Below, piece by piece: positions 49,579 to 58,310 of a stretch of DNA of 64,000 nt. Source of the DNA: Solimonas aquatica (GTDB lineage Bacteria > Pseudomonadota > Gammaproteobacteria > Nevskiales > Nevskiaceae); contig NZ_FOFS01000009.1 of assembly GCF_900111015.1 (NCBI RefSeq), positions 1 through 64,000 of the forward strand, written 5' to 3'. The position numbers and the translations under genes are program-made. Below the pieces are notes generated by a model. That model had not been told where the DNA came from and did not search any database. It was given only the letters and a program-made list of their open reading frames with translations. Within the stretch, counting starts at the first letter, position 1. Each line of letters opens with the position of its first letter.

Positions 49579-51423
49579 ATGAACGCTGCCCGCACCAAGC
49601 CCCATCCTCTCGCCGGCAAGACCTTGAGTGGCGCCGAAATCGTCGTACAGATTCTGGCCGACGAAGGCGTAGGCGCGGTCTTCGGCTACAGCGGCGGCGC
49701 GATTCTGCCCAGCTACGACGCGATCTTCCGCTACAACGCCGAGCACGGCCAGGACGGCCGCGACGCCATCCCGCTGATCGTGCCCGCCAACGAGCAGGCC
49801 GCCGCCTTCATGGCCGCCGGCTACTCGCGCGCCTCCGGCAAGGTCGGCGTGTGCATGGTCACCTCCGGCCCCGGCGCCACCAATACCGTCACCCCGGTGC
49901 GCGACTGCTACGCCGACTCCATTCCCATGGTGGTGATCTGCGGCCAGGTGCCCACCGCCGCGGTCGGCACCGATGCCTTCCAGGAGGCGCCGATCAGCTC
50001 GATCATGGGCGCCGCCGCCAAGCACGTGTTCCTGGTCACCGAGCCCACGCGCCTGGAAGCCACGCTGCGCAGCGCCTTTGAAATCGCGCGCACCGGCCGT
50101 CCGGGCCCGGTGGTGGTGGACATCCCCAAGGACGTGCAGAACTGGAGCGGCGTGTTCCGTGGCGAGGGCGTGCTGCCCCTGCCCGGCTATCGCGCGCGGC
50201 TGCGCGAGGTCTATGAAAACCGACTGGACGCGGCCAAGGCCGAGTCCTTCGCCCAGCTGCTGCGCGCCGCCAAGCGCCCGCTGATCTACGCCGGCGGCGG
50301 CGTGGTGCTGGGCGAGGCTTCCGAAGCGCTGCGCGCGCTGTCGCAGACCTTCGGCATTCCGGTCACCACCACGCTGATGGGCATCGGCGCCGTGGACACC
50401 CGCGACCCGCTGTGCCTGCAGATGCTGGGCATGCACGGCACCGCCTTCGCCAACTACGCCACCGACGACTGCGACTTCCTGATCGCCATCGGCGCGCGCT
50501 TCGACGACCGCGTCGCCGGCGTGCCGGGCAAGTTTGCGCGCAATACCAAGGCCATCGCGCATCTGGACATCGATCCTTCCGAGATCAACAAGGTCAAGGC
50601 GGTGCACTGGCACCACGTCGGCGAGCTGAACCAGGCCCTGGGCGCGCTGCGCGAGCATCTGCAGAGCAGCGGCTTTACGCCCGACTACACGCAGTGGCAC
50701 GCGCACATCGCCGAGCTCAAGCAGAAGTACGCGATGAATTACGAGCGCGGCGGCGACTACATCCAGCCGCATGCGGTGATCGAGGCCATCAACCGCCTCA
50801 CCAAGGGCGAGGCCATCGTCGCCACCGGCGTCGGCCAGCACCAGATGTGGGCCGCACAGTACTTCGACTTCGCCCGCCCGCGTCTGTGGCTGACCTCGGG
50901 TTCCATGGGCACCATGGGCTTCGGCCTGCCGGCGGCCCTGGGCGCTGCGTTTGCGCAGAAGGATCGCATCGTCATCGACATCGACGGCGACGCTTCCATC
51001 CGCATGAACTTCGGCGAGCTGGAAACCGCCACCACCTACAACGTGCCGGTGAAGATCGTCGTGCTCAACAACAACGGCGACGGCATGGTCAAGCAGTGGC
51101 AGCGCCTGTTCTTCGAATCGCGCTACTCGGGTTCGGACAAGACCCTGCACCAGAAGGACTTCGTGCTGGCCGCCAAGGCCGATGGCTACAAGTTCGCGGC
51201 GCGCGTGGAGAAGAAGGACGATCTGGAGCGCGTGATCGCCGAGTTCATCGCCTGCCCCGCCCCGGCCTTCCTGGAAGTGATGATCGACCCCATGGCCTCG
51301 GTGTATCCCATGGTCGGCCCCGGTCAGACCTACGAACAGATGATCACCGGCGACTGGATCGCCTCGCGCAGCAGCGCGCCGCAGCCCACCAAGGTGGACG
51401 CGGCGAGCACGCAGATGTTCTAA
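49579..51423 (+). CDS. ilvI: Acetolactate synthase large (catalytic) subunit
   Basis: This 614-residue ThDP/FAD enzyme makes acetolactate from pyruvate. Key elements are the catalytic Glu in IVPANEQAAAFMAAGYSRASG, TSGPGATNTVTPVRD, the FAD region and the ThDP/Mg motif GDASIRMNFGELETA ... NNNGDGMVKQW. It is somewhat longer than E. coli IlvI (574). It diverges from ilvH, unlike the usual ilvI-ilvH order. TAATAT near 49536 in the shared 113-bp gap is a possible -10 element. A REP doublet follows the stop. Confidence 0.95.
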   Translation: MNAARTKPHPLAGKTLSGAEIVVQILADEGVGAVFGYSGGAILPSYDAIFRYNAEHGQDGRDAIPLIVPANEQAAAFMAAGYSRASGKVGVCMVTSGPGATNTVTPVRDCYADSIPMVVICGQVPTAAVGTDAFQEAPISSIMGAAAKHVFLVTEPTRLEATLRSAFEIARTGRPGPVVVDIPKDVQNWSGVFRGEGVLPLPGYRARLREVYENRLDAAKAESFAQLLRAAKRPLIYAGGGVVLGEASEALRALSQTFGIPVTTTLMGIGAVDTRDPLCLQMLGMHGTAFANYATDDCDFLIAIGARFDDRVAGVPGKFARNTKAIAHLDIDPSEINKVKAVHWHHVGELNQALGALREHLQSSGFTPDYTQWHAHIAELKQKYAMNYERGGDYIQPHAVIEAINRLTKGEAIVATGVGQHQMWAAQYFDFARPRLWLTSGSMGTMGFGLPAALGAAFAQKDRIVIDIDGDASIRMNFGELETATTYNVPVKIVVLNNNGDGMVKQWQRLFFESRYSGSDKTLHQKDFVLAAKADGYKFAARVEKKDDLERVIAEFIACPAPAFLEVMIDPMASVYPMVGPGQTYEQMITGDWIASRSSAPQPTKVDAASTQMF

Positions 51424-51453
51424 AAAATCTGCTGTCCTCACAGAAGAACCGCT

Positions 51454-51540
51454 GTCATGCCCGCGCAAGCGGGCATCCAGCGATCAGGCATCGCGCTCGT
51501 CCGATACCGTGCACTGGATTCCCGCTTGCACGGGAATGAC
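51454..51540. repeat. REP doublet in inverted orientation
   Basis: Units at 51454-51480 (GTCATGCCCGCG...CATCCAG) and 51514-51540 (CTGGATTCCCGC...GAATGAC) are inverted copies, 33 bp apart, of the unit seen at 16174-16200. The pair can fold as one bipartite structure. It separates the convergent ilvI and ClC genes and may act as a transcript end. Confidence 0.75.
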
Positions 51541-51569
51541 CAAAGGCTTCGGGCGGCACAGGACCTTGT

Positions 51570-53318
51570 TCAGCGCTCGCGGCGCAGCTCGGTCACCCGC
51601 GCCAGAATCTCGCGCTTGCTGATCACGCCCAGCACGTGGCGGTGCTGCAGATCGTCCACCACCGGCAGCCAGTCCACCGGCAAGTGCGTAAGCGCATCCC
51701 AGGCCTGCGCCAGGGTCAGATGCGCAGGCAGAATCAGGAAGTCGCTCTCCAGATAGTCCTTCACCGGCGCGCTGGCGCTGCTGGGCGAGCGGTACAGCAC
51801 CTCATGCAGGCGATGCACGGACAGCGCGCCCACGAAACGCCCCTGCGCATCGATCACATGCAGATACCGGCGCCGCGCAAGGCCGAACAGCTCGTGCGCC
51901 TCGGCGAGCGTGGCATCCGGCGCCAGGGTCTTGCTCGGCGGCCGCACCAGCTGCGCCAGTGGCGTGGCCTCGTAAGCGCGGATCTCCGAAGCCTTGAGCT
52001 GGCGGCGATCCAGCACCGCGTACAGCGAGTTCCGGCGACGGAACAAGCCCGAGACCGTGTAGGCCAGCACGCAGCCGCACATCAGCGGCAGCAGCAGGCT
52101 CGCGTCCATGGTCATCTCGAAGACCATCAGAATCGACATCAAGGGCGCGTGGCTCACCGCCGTCATGAACGCGCCCATGCCCACCAGCGCCAGCAGCACG
52201 GTGTCGGCTGACAGTCCCGGCACCGGCAGCGCCGCTGCCGCGCCGGCGATCAGGCTGCCCAGGGCCGCACCGATGAACAGCGCCGGCGTGAAGATGCCGC
52301 CGATGGCGCCGGAACCGGCGATCAGCAGCGTGGCCGCGATCTTGGCCAGCAGCAGCCAGCCCACCGGCACGGACAGCGGCGCCTCGTGCAGAATCGCGCG
52401 GATGGGCTCATAACCATTGCCCGCGACCTCCGGCACCAGCAGGGTGATCGCGCCCATCAGCAAGGCGCCCAGCGCCATGCGCAGCACCAGCGGCGCGGGC
52501 ACCCGCAGGAAAACCCGCCGCGCGCGATCCAGCAGCGCCAGAAACGGCGGCCCCAGCAGGCCGGCCGCGAGGCCGACGACCAGCAGCAGCGCCAGTCCGC
52601 CACCGCCCAGCTGCGCGCCGCCCTGCGCCAGCGCAAACGGCGCCGCCTCGCTGCCCAGTGCATGCACCGTGAGCGTGGCCGTCACCGCAGCGGCGAACAG
52701 CGGGATCAGGCGCTCCACGGTGATCGAGCCCAGCACCACCTCGGCCACGAACATCGCCCCGGCCAGGGGCGTGTGATACACCGAGGCCAGACCCGCCGCC
52801 GCGCCGCAGGCGGTGCACAGCCGCAAGGTGCTGCTGTCCGCCCAGCGCCGGCCACTGAGCGAACCGCTCAGCGCCGCCAGCTGCACCATCGCGCCTTCGC
52901 GGCCGATGGAGCCGCCGCTGACGATGGTGGCCAGGGACGAGGTCGCGCGCAGCAGCGAGCTGCGCAGGGGCACGCGGCCATCGCCTTCGGCAATCGCCTC
53001 CATGTAATCGCGCTCGCCGGGCTCCCGGCGCAGGCGCCGCTCCCAGCTCAGCAGAGCGCCGGCCAGCAGCGCGCCGAGCGTGGGCAGCAGCAGACGCCAG
53101 TACCAGGGCAGCGCCGCGAAATGCACCGTGATATCGGCCTGCGAGCCCAGCAGCGCGCTGTCCAGCGCCTCGATGCCGAGCCGGAAGGCGCTGGTCAGCA
53201 GTGCCGCCAGCACCCCGATCGGCAGGGCCAGCGCCACCGCCACCCACAGCGCGCCCGAGCGCAGCCGGCGCCAGATCGGCGCGAAGGCGGAACGCGGCGG
53301 CTCGCCGTTCAAGAGCAT
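51570..53318 (-). CDS. ClC-family chloride channel or transporter with CBS domains
   Basis: This 582-residue membrane protein has the ClC core (about 20-430) with selectivity signatures SGGSIGREGAMVQ (containing the gating Glu) and GSGAIGGIFTPALFIGAALG, then two cytosolic CBS domains (about 455-575). Bacterial ClC proteins are usually Cl-/H+ antiporters used in acid resistance or chloride/fluoride homeostasis. The first signature has Ser in place of the GSGIP pattern, as in ClcB-like members. The CBS pair suggests control by adenine nucleotides. Confidence 0.88.
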   Translation of the reverse strand: MLLNGEPPRSAFAPIWRRLRSGALWVAVALALPIGVLAALLTSAFRLGIEALDSALLGSQADITVHFAALPWYWRLLLPTLGALLAGALLSWERRLRREPGERDYMEAIAEGDGRVPLRSSLLRATSSLATIVSGGSIGREGAMVQLAALSGSLSGRRWADSSTLRLCTACGAAAGLASVYHTPLAGAMFVAEVVLGSITVERLIPLFAAAVTATLTVHALGSEAAPFALAQGGAQLGGGGLALLLVVGLAAGLLGPPFLALLDRARRVFLRVPAPLVLRMALGALLMGAITLLVPEVAGNGYEPIRAILHEAPLSVPVGWLLLAKIAATLLIAGSGAIGGIFTPALFIGAALGSLIAGAAAALPVPGLSADTVLLALVGMGAFMTAVSHAPLMSILMVFEMTMDASLLLPLMCGCVLAYTVSGLFRRRNSLYAVLDRRQLKASEIRAYEATPLAQLVRPPSKTLAPDATLAEAHELFGLARRRYLHVIDAQGRFVGALSVHRLHEVLYRSPSSASAPVKDYLESDFLILPAHLTLAQAWDALTHLPVDWLPVVDDLQHRHVLGVISKREILARVTELRRER

Positions 53319-53484
53319 CGGCTCCTAAAAGTTCTGGACCTCATTCTAGATTCCAGTTTTTCTGCCGGCGCGCAGCAGTCCCATGGCCGCGGGAATCGTC
53401 AACAAGGAGGAGGCGCCGCTGCCTTCGAGTTCCGCAAGCTGTAGCATTGCCGCACCCATTTTTTATCGAGCCCTGAAAATCACC

Positions 53485-54261
53485 ATGAGTAATCCGAATA
53501 TCCAGACCGAGCTGCAGGACCGCGTGCTGACCCTGCGCATCAACCGCCCCGAAAAGAAGAATGCGCTGAACCAGGACATGTACGCGGCGATGGCCGACGT
53601 GGTGGCCGCCGCCGCGAAGAACGACGAGGTGCGCGTGCTGCTGATCACCGGCACCGGCGACAGCTTCTGCAGCGGCAATGATCTGCAGGACTTCCTCCAG
53701 GCCCCGCCCGCGCCCTCGCCCGACGCGCCGGTGCTGCGCTTCATGCTGGAGCTGGCCGCCTTCGAAAAGCCCGTGGTCGCCGCCATCACCGGCCCGGCCG
53801 TGGGCATCGGCACCACCCTGCTGTTCCATGTCGATCTGGCCTATGCCGCCGAGAACGCGCGCTTTCTCATGCCCTTCGTCAACATCGGCATCTGCCCGGA
53901 GTACGCCTCCAGCGTGCTGCTGCCGCGCAATATCGGCCACGTGCAGGCCGCCGAGCTGGTGATGCTGGCCGAGCCCTTCACCGCCGCCAAGGCGCTGGAC
54001 GCGCGCCTGATCAACGCCGTGCTGCCCGCCGATCAGGTGCTGCCAGTCGCGCAGGCCAAGGCCCGTCGCCTGGCCGAACAGGCGCCGCAGGCCCTGCGCA
54101 CCACCAAGGCCCTGCTCAAGCGCCAGGACGCGGCCATGATCAAGGACACCATCCTGCTCGAAGCCGTGCACTTCACCAGCATGCTGCGCGGCGACGAAGC
54201 CCGCGAAGCGCTCACCGCGATGACCGCCAAGCGCAAGCCGGATTTTTCGAAGTTCAAGTAA
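53485..54261 (+). CDS. Enoyl-CoA hydratase/isomerase family protein
   Basis: This 258-residue crotonase-fold enzyme has the oxyanion-hole segments GDSFCSGNDLQDF and GPAVGIGTTLLFHVDLAYAA. NIGICPEYASSVLLPR carries one catalytic Glu in the position used by delta3-delta2-enoyl-CoA isomerases (ECI/PaaG-like), and the second hydratase Glu is not evident. Hydration of crotonyl-CoA for the icmF route is conceivable, but isomerase activity fits better. The ATG at 53485 begins MSNPNIQTELQDRVLTLRINRPEKKNA, a normal start. Confidence 0.88.
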   Translation: MSNPNIQTELQDRVLTLRINRPEKKNALNQDMYAAMADVVAAAAKNDEVRVLLITGTGDSFCSGNDLQDFLQAPPAPSPDAPVLRFMLELAAFEKPVVAAITGPAVGIGTTLLFHVDLAYAAENARFLMPFVNIGICPEYASSVLLPRNIGHVQAAELVMLAEPFTAAKALDARLINAVLPADQVLPVAQAKARRLAEQAPQALRTTKALLKRQDAAMIKDTILLEAVHFTSMLRGDEAREALTAMTAKRKPDFSKFK

Positions 54262-54336
54262 GGCGCGATCCGCAGCAAACACGCTCCCGATCCCGACGGC
54301 TGTCGAGAAAGGAGCCGAAGCGCGTTGCAAGCCGTG

Positions 54337-54376
54337 CTCCCCTCTCCCCTCGCGGGAGAGGGGCCGGGGGAGAGGG
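54337..54376 (+). repeat. GC-skewed hairpin repeat in a 553-bp gene-poor gap
   Basis: CCTCTCCC (54341-54348) and GGGAGAGG (54354-54361) form a perfect 8-bp hairpin, followed by GGCCGGGGGAGAGGG. This is a widely dispersed proteobacterial intergenic repeat type. It lies soon after the crotonase gene. The rest of 54262-54814 holds only a doubtful small frame at 54565-54732. Confidence 0.65.
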
Positions 54377-54564
54377 TGCGAGCCGCCCGATCAAGCAACA
54401 ATCCCTCTCGGCAACAACTACTCCCTCTCCCATCACGACGCGACACGGCAGCCGAAAAGCCGCCCTGCTCCGTTTCCGCCACCAACGCATCACCGCCGGC
54501 GGCAGAACCCGCTCCCGCGTCGCTTGTTCTGGGCGCCCGGCGGAGCAAGCGCTATGCTCGATCG

Positions 54565-54732
54565 ATGAGCAAGCCCCATCGCAAGCGCCCCGCCAAAACC
54601 GCCGCCCCCAGCAAAGCTCCCGGCTCGGACTTGCCCGAGCGCAAAGACAAAGCAGCCGGGGCCGGCGAAGATGCCGCCGAAATGAAACCCCTGCGCATCG
54701 GCTCGCGCCTGTTACGCGGCGCGGCGCGCTGA
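54565..54732 (+). CDS. Possible small basic protein
   Basis: A 55-residue frame starts at ATG 54565 (MSKPHRKRPAKTAAPSKAP) and ends GSRLLRGAAR. It is strongly charged, disordered-looking and Ala/Lys/Arg-rich. TATGCT at 54554-54559 could be a -10 element for a leaderless transcript; there is no ribosome-binding site. I know of no family for it, and the frame could be chance in GC-rich DNA. Confidence 0.3.
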   Translation: MSKPHRKRPAKTAAPSKAPGSDLPERKDKAAGAGEDAAEMKPLRIGSRLLRGAAR

Positions 54733-54814
54733 TGCACCGGCAAGCTTCTTGCGCGCAGGGGCGCCAGCCCGACATTGCAGTCCTTACCCCCACCACAATC
54801 CGGACAAAACGGTC

Positions 54815-55849
54815 ATGAGCACTCCCATTCCTGCGACCCTCATCCCTGGCGACGGCATCGGCCCTGAAATCATGGACGCCACGCTCGCCGTACTCGATGC
54901 CCTGGGCCTGTCCTTCGACTGGGATGTGCAGCAGGCGGGCGCCGCTGGCGTCAAGGCCGCCGGCGATCCGCTGCCGCAGGCGGCGCTGGACTCCATCCGT
55001 CGCACCCGTCTGGCGCTCAAGGGCCCGCTGGAAACGCCCTCCGGTGGCGGCTATCGCTCCAGCAATGTGCGACTGCGTGAAGAGTTCAAGCTCTACGCCA
55101 ACCTGCGGCCGGCGCGCACCATCATTCCCGGCAAGCGTTACGACAACATCGATCTGGTGGTGGTGCGCGAAAACGTCGAAGGCCTGTACATGGGCTATGA
55201 GCACTTCATCCCCATCGACGGCGATCCGCATGCCGTGGGCATGTCCACCGGCATCAACACCCGTCAGGGCTGCCGCCGCATTCTCGAATACGCCTTCGAC
55301 TACGCCATCGCCACCGGCCGCAAGAAGGTGACCGTGGTACACAAGGCCAACATCATGAAGGCGCTCACCGGCATCTTCCTGGAGACCGCGCGCGATCTGT
55401 ATCTGGAAAAGCGCTACCACGGCCGCGTGCAGATGGGCGAGATCATCGTCGATGCCTGCGCCATGAAGCTGGTGCAAGACCCCTGGCAGTTCGACGTGCT
55501 GGTGACCACCAATCTGTTCGGCGACATCCTCTCCGATCTGGTCGCCGGCCTGGTCGGCGGCCTGGGCATGGCGCCCGGCGCCAACATCGGCGCAGACGCC
55601 GCGATCTTCGAAGCCGTACACGGCTCCGCACCTGACATCGCCGGCAAGGGCATCGCCAACCCCATCGCCCTGCTGCTCGCGGCGGCGATGATGCTCGACC
55701 ATCTCAAGCTCAGCGAACAAGCCACGCGCCTGCGCAAGGCTATCGACGACACGTTGAATGTGGATCAGGTGCGGACGGGGGATTTGGGCGGGAGCGCGAA
55801 TACGAAGGGGTTTACGCAGGCGCTGGTGAGTAGGATTCGGAACGGATGA
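54815..55849 (+). CDS. Isocitrate dehydrogenase, probably NAD-dependent
   Basis: This 344-residue isocitrate/isopropylmalate dehydrogenase family protein shows the isocitrate-type phosphate loop SSNVRLREEFKLYANLRPARTI instead of the isopropylmalate pattern. Catalytic Tyr (RENVEGLYMGYE) and Lys (VTVVHKANIMK) and the Asp ladder NLFGDILSDL are present. The cofactor region HGSAPDIAGKGIANPIALLLA suggests NAD use. Homo-oligomeric NAD-IDHs of this length occur in xanthomonads and relatives. The ATG at 54815 gives the standard TLIPGDGIGPEI start. With acnA and acnB it completes a citrate-to-2-oxoglutarate set in this window. Confidence 0.9.
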   Translation: MSTPIPATLIPGDGIGPEIMDATLAVLDALGLSFDWDVQQAGAAGVKAAGDPLPQAALDSIRRTRLALKGPLETPSGGGYRSSNVRLREEFKLYANLRPARTIIPGKRYDNIDLVVVRENVEGLYMGYEHFIPIDGDPHAVGMSTGINTRQGCRRILEYAFDYAIATGRKKVTVVHKANIMKALTGIFLETARDLYLEKRYHGRVQMGEIIVDACAMKLVQDPWQFDVLVTTNLFGDILSDLVAGLVGGLGMAPGANIGADAAIFEAVHGSAPDIAGKGIANPIALLLAAAMMLDHLKLSEQATRLRKAIDDTLNVDQVRTGDLGGSANTKGFTQALVSRIRNG

Positions 55850-55958
55850 TGTTGGCTACGGCTTGGCGGGCGTGCTCAGCGCAAAGCGTTACTTAGTCCA
55901 AGAAAATAAAACTGCCGCCTAGTTTCGTCACTTATCTCAGGCTCGGAGGAAATGACGG

Positions 55959-56741
55959 TTGGGCAGCAAGAAATTCAGAAACAAGCTGTGTGTGTATTGC
56001 GCCCGCGAGACTTCGGTCACGGGTGATCATGTCTTTGCCCGTGAGTTCTTCTTGCCGAATCGGCGCTGCAATCTGCCTCAAGTGCCAACATGCGGTCCTT
56101 GCAATAATGCGAAGAGTAAGATCGAACACTACTTGACTGCACTGCTGCCGTTCGGCGGCAGACATACGGACGCATTGGAGTCGCTAACTACACTTGTACC
56201 GAAAAGGCTTGAGAGGAATAAAAAACTCCAACGGCACTTGGCCACGCGACGGAGCACGGTCTGGAGCCTTGAAAACGGAGTCTATAGGCAAGCCATGACT
56301 GTTCCTTTAGAACCTGGAAGCATTGAACAGTTGTTCGCATTAATCGCCAAAGGATTGGCGTGGCACCACTGGCGACTTTATTTCACAGAGGAGCATACGC
56401 TTGAAGCGATGGCCTTGACGTCATTTGGGGAGAAGTTCCTCCAGCAGAATTTCTTTGACTTAAACGTCGCACAAAGAGTCCAAGTCAGTCTGGGAGAAGG
56501 AACCGTGCAATATGAAGCCGTTCAAGGCGTAGACTGCTCTCACATTACAGTGTGGCGTTTTAAGGTTTACGGGGGGCTTGCCATGGGCGGAGATCCAGAA
56601 GCTCCGAATGAGGTCTGCAACCAGATCGCGGTCTTGACCGCGCCAAATAGGACGTTCCGTATGGCGGAACTACTAAGCAAGTTCGGGGCAATCCCGAAAG
56701 AAAAGGCGGCAGATTTATTTTCATCATCTCAAAACAAATAA
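55959..56741 (+). CDS. HNH-type endonuclease-like protein, AT-richer accessory gene
   Basis: This 260-residue protein starts with TTG, supported by GGAGGA eight bases upstream. The N-terminus shows an HNH/zinc pattern: CVYC (11-14), then DHVFAREFF with the candidate catalytic His, then CGPCNNAKSK with the second cysteine pair and Asn. The rest (about 60-260) is unrecognised, with predicted mixed helices and strands. Codon use and base composition are clearly more AT-rich than neighbours, suggesting recent acquisition. No methylase, restriction or phage gene is adjacent, so its role (defence, mobile-element remnant or repair) is open. Confidence 0.72.
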   Translation: MGSKKFRNKLCVYCARETSVTGDHVFAREFFLPNRRCNLPQVPTCGPCNNAKSKIEHYLTALLPFGGRHTDALESLTTLVPKRLERNKKLQRHLATRRSTVWSLENGVYRQAMTVPLEPGSIEQLFALIAKGLAWHHWRLYFTEEHTLEAMALTSFGEKFLQQNFFDLNVAQRVQVSLGEGTVQYEAVQGVDCSHITVWRFKVYGGLAMGGDPEAPNEVCNQIAVLTAPNRTFRMAELLSKFGAIPKEKAADLFSSSQNK

Positions 56742-56783
56742 TCGCGCCTTCTCATTGACGGCCAACAAGCCTTCAATAGCCCC

Positions 56784-57398
56784 ATGAAACCCACCGAACC
56801 CGAACCACTCGCCCACACCTGGATTGACGATGGCCAGGCGCTGGTCGCGGGTGCTTTGTTCGTGGCGCTGGGGATGACGATGTTTTCCTATGCAGGTCTG
56901 CTCACTGGCGGTGTTGCCGGCCTCGCCTTTCTGCTCAGCTATGCCACCGGCATCAGCCTGGCGCTGTGTTTCTTTCTGCTCAATCTGCCGTTCTTCTGGC
57001 TGTCCTGGTGGCACCTCGGGCGCGAGTTCACGCTGAAGAGTTTTCTGGCGGTGGCCCTGGTTTCTGCCTGCACGGCGCTAGCGCCCAAGCTGGTGCGCTT
57101 TGAACTGCTCAATCCCTGGCTGGCTGCGGTGCTGGGCGGTTTTCTGGTGGGCTTCGGCCTGCTGGCTTTGCTGCGGCATCGCGCCAGCGTCGGCGGCATC
57201 AATATTCTGGCGCACTGGCTGCAGCAGACCCGCGGCCTGAGCGCCGGCAAGATTCAGATGGCGTTCGATGTGCTGATTGTGATCAGCGCGCTGTTCGTGG
57301 TGTCGCCGGAGCGCATCCTGAAATCCTTGGTGGGCGCGCTGGCCATCGGCGCCATCCTCACGCTGAATCACAAGCCGGGCCGATACCTGGGCGTCTGA
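56784..57398 (+). CDS. YitT-family membrane protein
   Basis: This 204-residue protein has five to six hydrophobic helices and the YitT (DUF161) features FVALGMTMFSYAGLLTGGVAGLAFLLSY and RHRASVGGINILAHWLQQ. It is shorter than Bacillus YitT because it lacks the C-terminal DUF2179 domain. The function is unknown; transport has been proposed for the family. It begins 42 bp after the HNH-type gene on the same strand. Confidence 0.85.
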   Translation: MKPTEPEPLAHTWIDDGQALVAGALFVALGMTMFSYAGLLTGGVAGLAFLLSYATGISLALCFFLLNLPFFWLSWWHLGREFTLKSFLAVALVSACTALAPKLVRFELLNPWLAAVLGGFLVGFGLLALLRHRASVGGINILAHWLQQTRGLSAGKIQMAFDVLIVISALFVVSPERILKSLVGALAIGAILTLNHKPGRYLGV

Positions 57399-57544
57399 AG
57401 CGCAGCGGCCTGCATGGCAAGCGGCGGCGGCACAGCTCAAGGCATGGAAGGTTTGTGCCGACGCGCAGGGCGGAATGCGCGGCGCTGGCTTCACCCGACT
57501 CGCGCCGTGGCAAGATGCGTTCTGAACGGATCCACCCAGCCGCC

Positions 57545-58039
57545 ATGCTCCCCCGCCCTCATCCCTTTCTCGGCTTTCTCGCCTGGCTGGCGCTGTGCGT
57601 TGCCAGCAGCAGTCTCGGTGCCATCGCCTCCATCAACGCGCGTTCGTTTTATGCCTCGCTGATCCGGCCGGACTGGGCACCGCCGGGCTGGGTGTTCGGG
57701 CCGGTGTGGTCCGCCTTGTTCCTGGCGATGGCCGTTGCCGCCTGGCTGGTCTGGCGCGTGCCACAGGACAGTCCGGCGCGGTCACGCGCGCTGCGCTGGT
57801 TTGTGATTCAGCTGGCGGCGAATGCCCTGTGGAGCTGGCTGTTCTTCGCCTGGCACCTGGGCGGCGCGGCGTTTGTGGAAGTGCTGCTGCTCTGGCTGCT
57901 GATTGCCAGCACCCTGCTCGCCTTCTGGCGCGTGCAGCGCCTCGCGGCCTTGCTGCTGCTGCCGTATCTGCTGTGGGTGAGCTTCGCGGCGGTGTTGAAT
58001 TACACCGTGTGGCAGCTCAATCCGGGGCTGCTGGGTTGA
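57545..58039 (+). CDS. tspO: TspO/MBR family membrane protein
   Basis: This 164-residue, five-helix protein carries the TspO signatures PDWAPPGWVFGPVWSALF and NALWSWLFFAWH. Bacterial TspO binds porphyrins and has been linked to tetrapyrrole transport or degradation and oxygen response. The ATG at 57545 is chosen because it gives a normal N-terminus; ATG 57515 is an alternative. It may relate to the haem gene hemN far upstream, but there is no direct link. Confidence 0.88.
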   Translation: MLPRPHPFLGFLAWLALCVASSSLGAIASINARSFYASLIRPDWAPPGWVFGPVWSALFLAMAVAAWLVWRVPQDSPARSRALRWFVIQLAANALWSWLFFAWHLGGAAFVEVLLLWLLIASTLLAFWRVQRLAALLLLPYLLWVSFAAVLNYTVWQLNPGLLG

Positions 58040-58086
58040 AGGATGCGGGCTTGCCGAGCGGTTGGCGGCCTGGGCCGGAGAAGCAT

Positions 58087-58123
58087 GGCGGGTTACGGCG
58101 CTTTCGCGCCTAACCCGCCCTAC
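58087..58123 (-). repeat. Palindromic REP unit (third copy)
   Basis: GGCGGGTTACGGCGC ... GCGCCTAACCCGCCCTAC is the same 37-bp unit as 44866-44902 with loop TTTC. It follows tspO directly and precedes the partial MAPEG repeat. Confidence 0.85.
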
Positions 58124-58135
58124 TGATCTTCTACG

Positions 58136-58192
58136 CTTCAGAACACCCACACCGCCGCGCGCACGGTCAGCACCGTCACCGGCCGCGAAGAC
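58136..58192. repeat. Partial duplicate of the MAPEG gene 3' end (repeat copy A)
   Basis: These 57 bp match 58968-59024 in the same orientation at 48 of 57 positions, including the first 23 exactly. On the minus strand they would encode ...TVRAAVWVF and a stop, identical to the end of the MAPEG protein. No MAPEG-like sequence extends further. The two copies bracket the toxin-antitoxin pair. Confidence 0.8.
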
Positions 58193-58272
58193 ATGCCGCC
58201 TTTGCCGATGCCATTCTGTTGCTGCCCCGCGCGCACTGACGGACGCGAGCCGTTTGCGGCCACCCCTTCGCA

Positions 58273-58290
58273 GTGTTACCTTGGTGACAC
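58273..58290 (+). promoter_or_regulatory. Palindromic candidate operator of the toxin-antitoxin operon
   Basis: GTGTTACC-TT-GGTGACAC is an inverted repeat with seven of eight paired positions, 21 bp before the antitoxin GTG. Toxin-antitoxin operons are typically repressed by the antitoxin at such sites. Confidence 0.5.
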
Positions 58291-58310
58291 CGCCGACGAT
58301 AGAGCTGATC

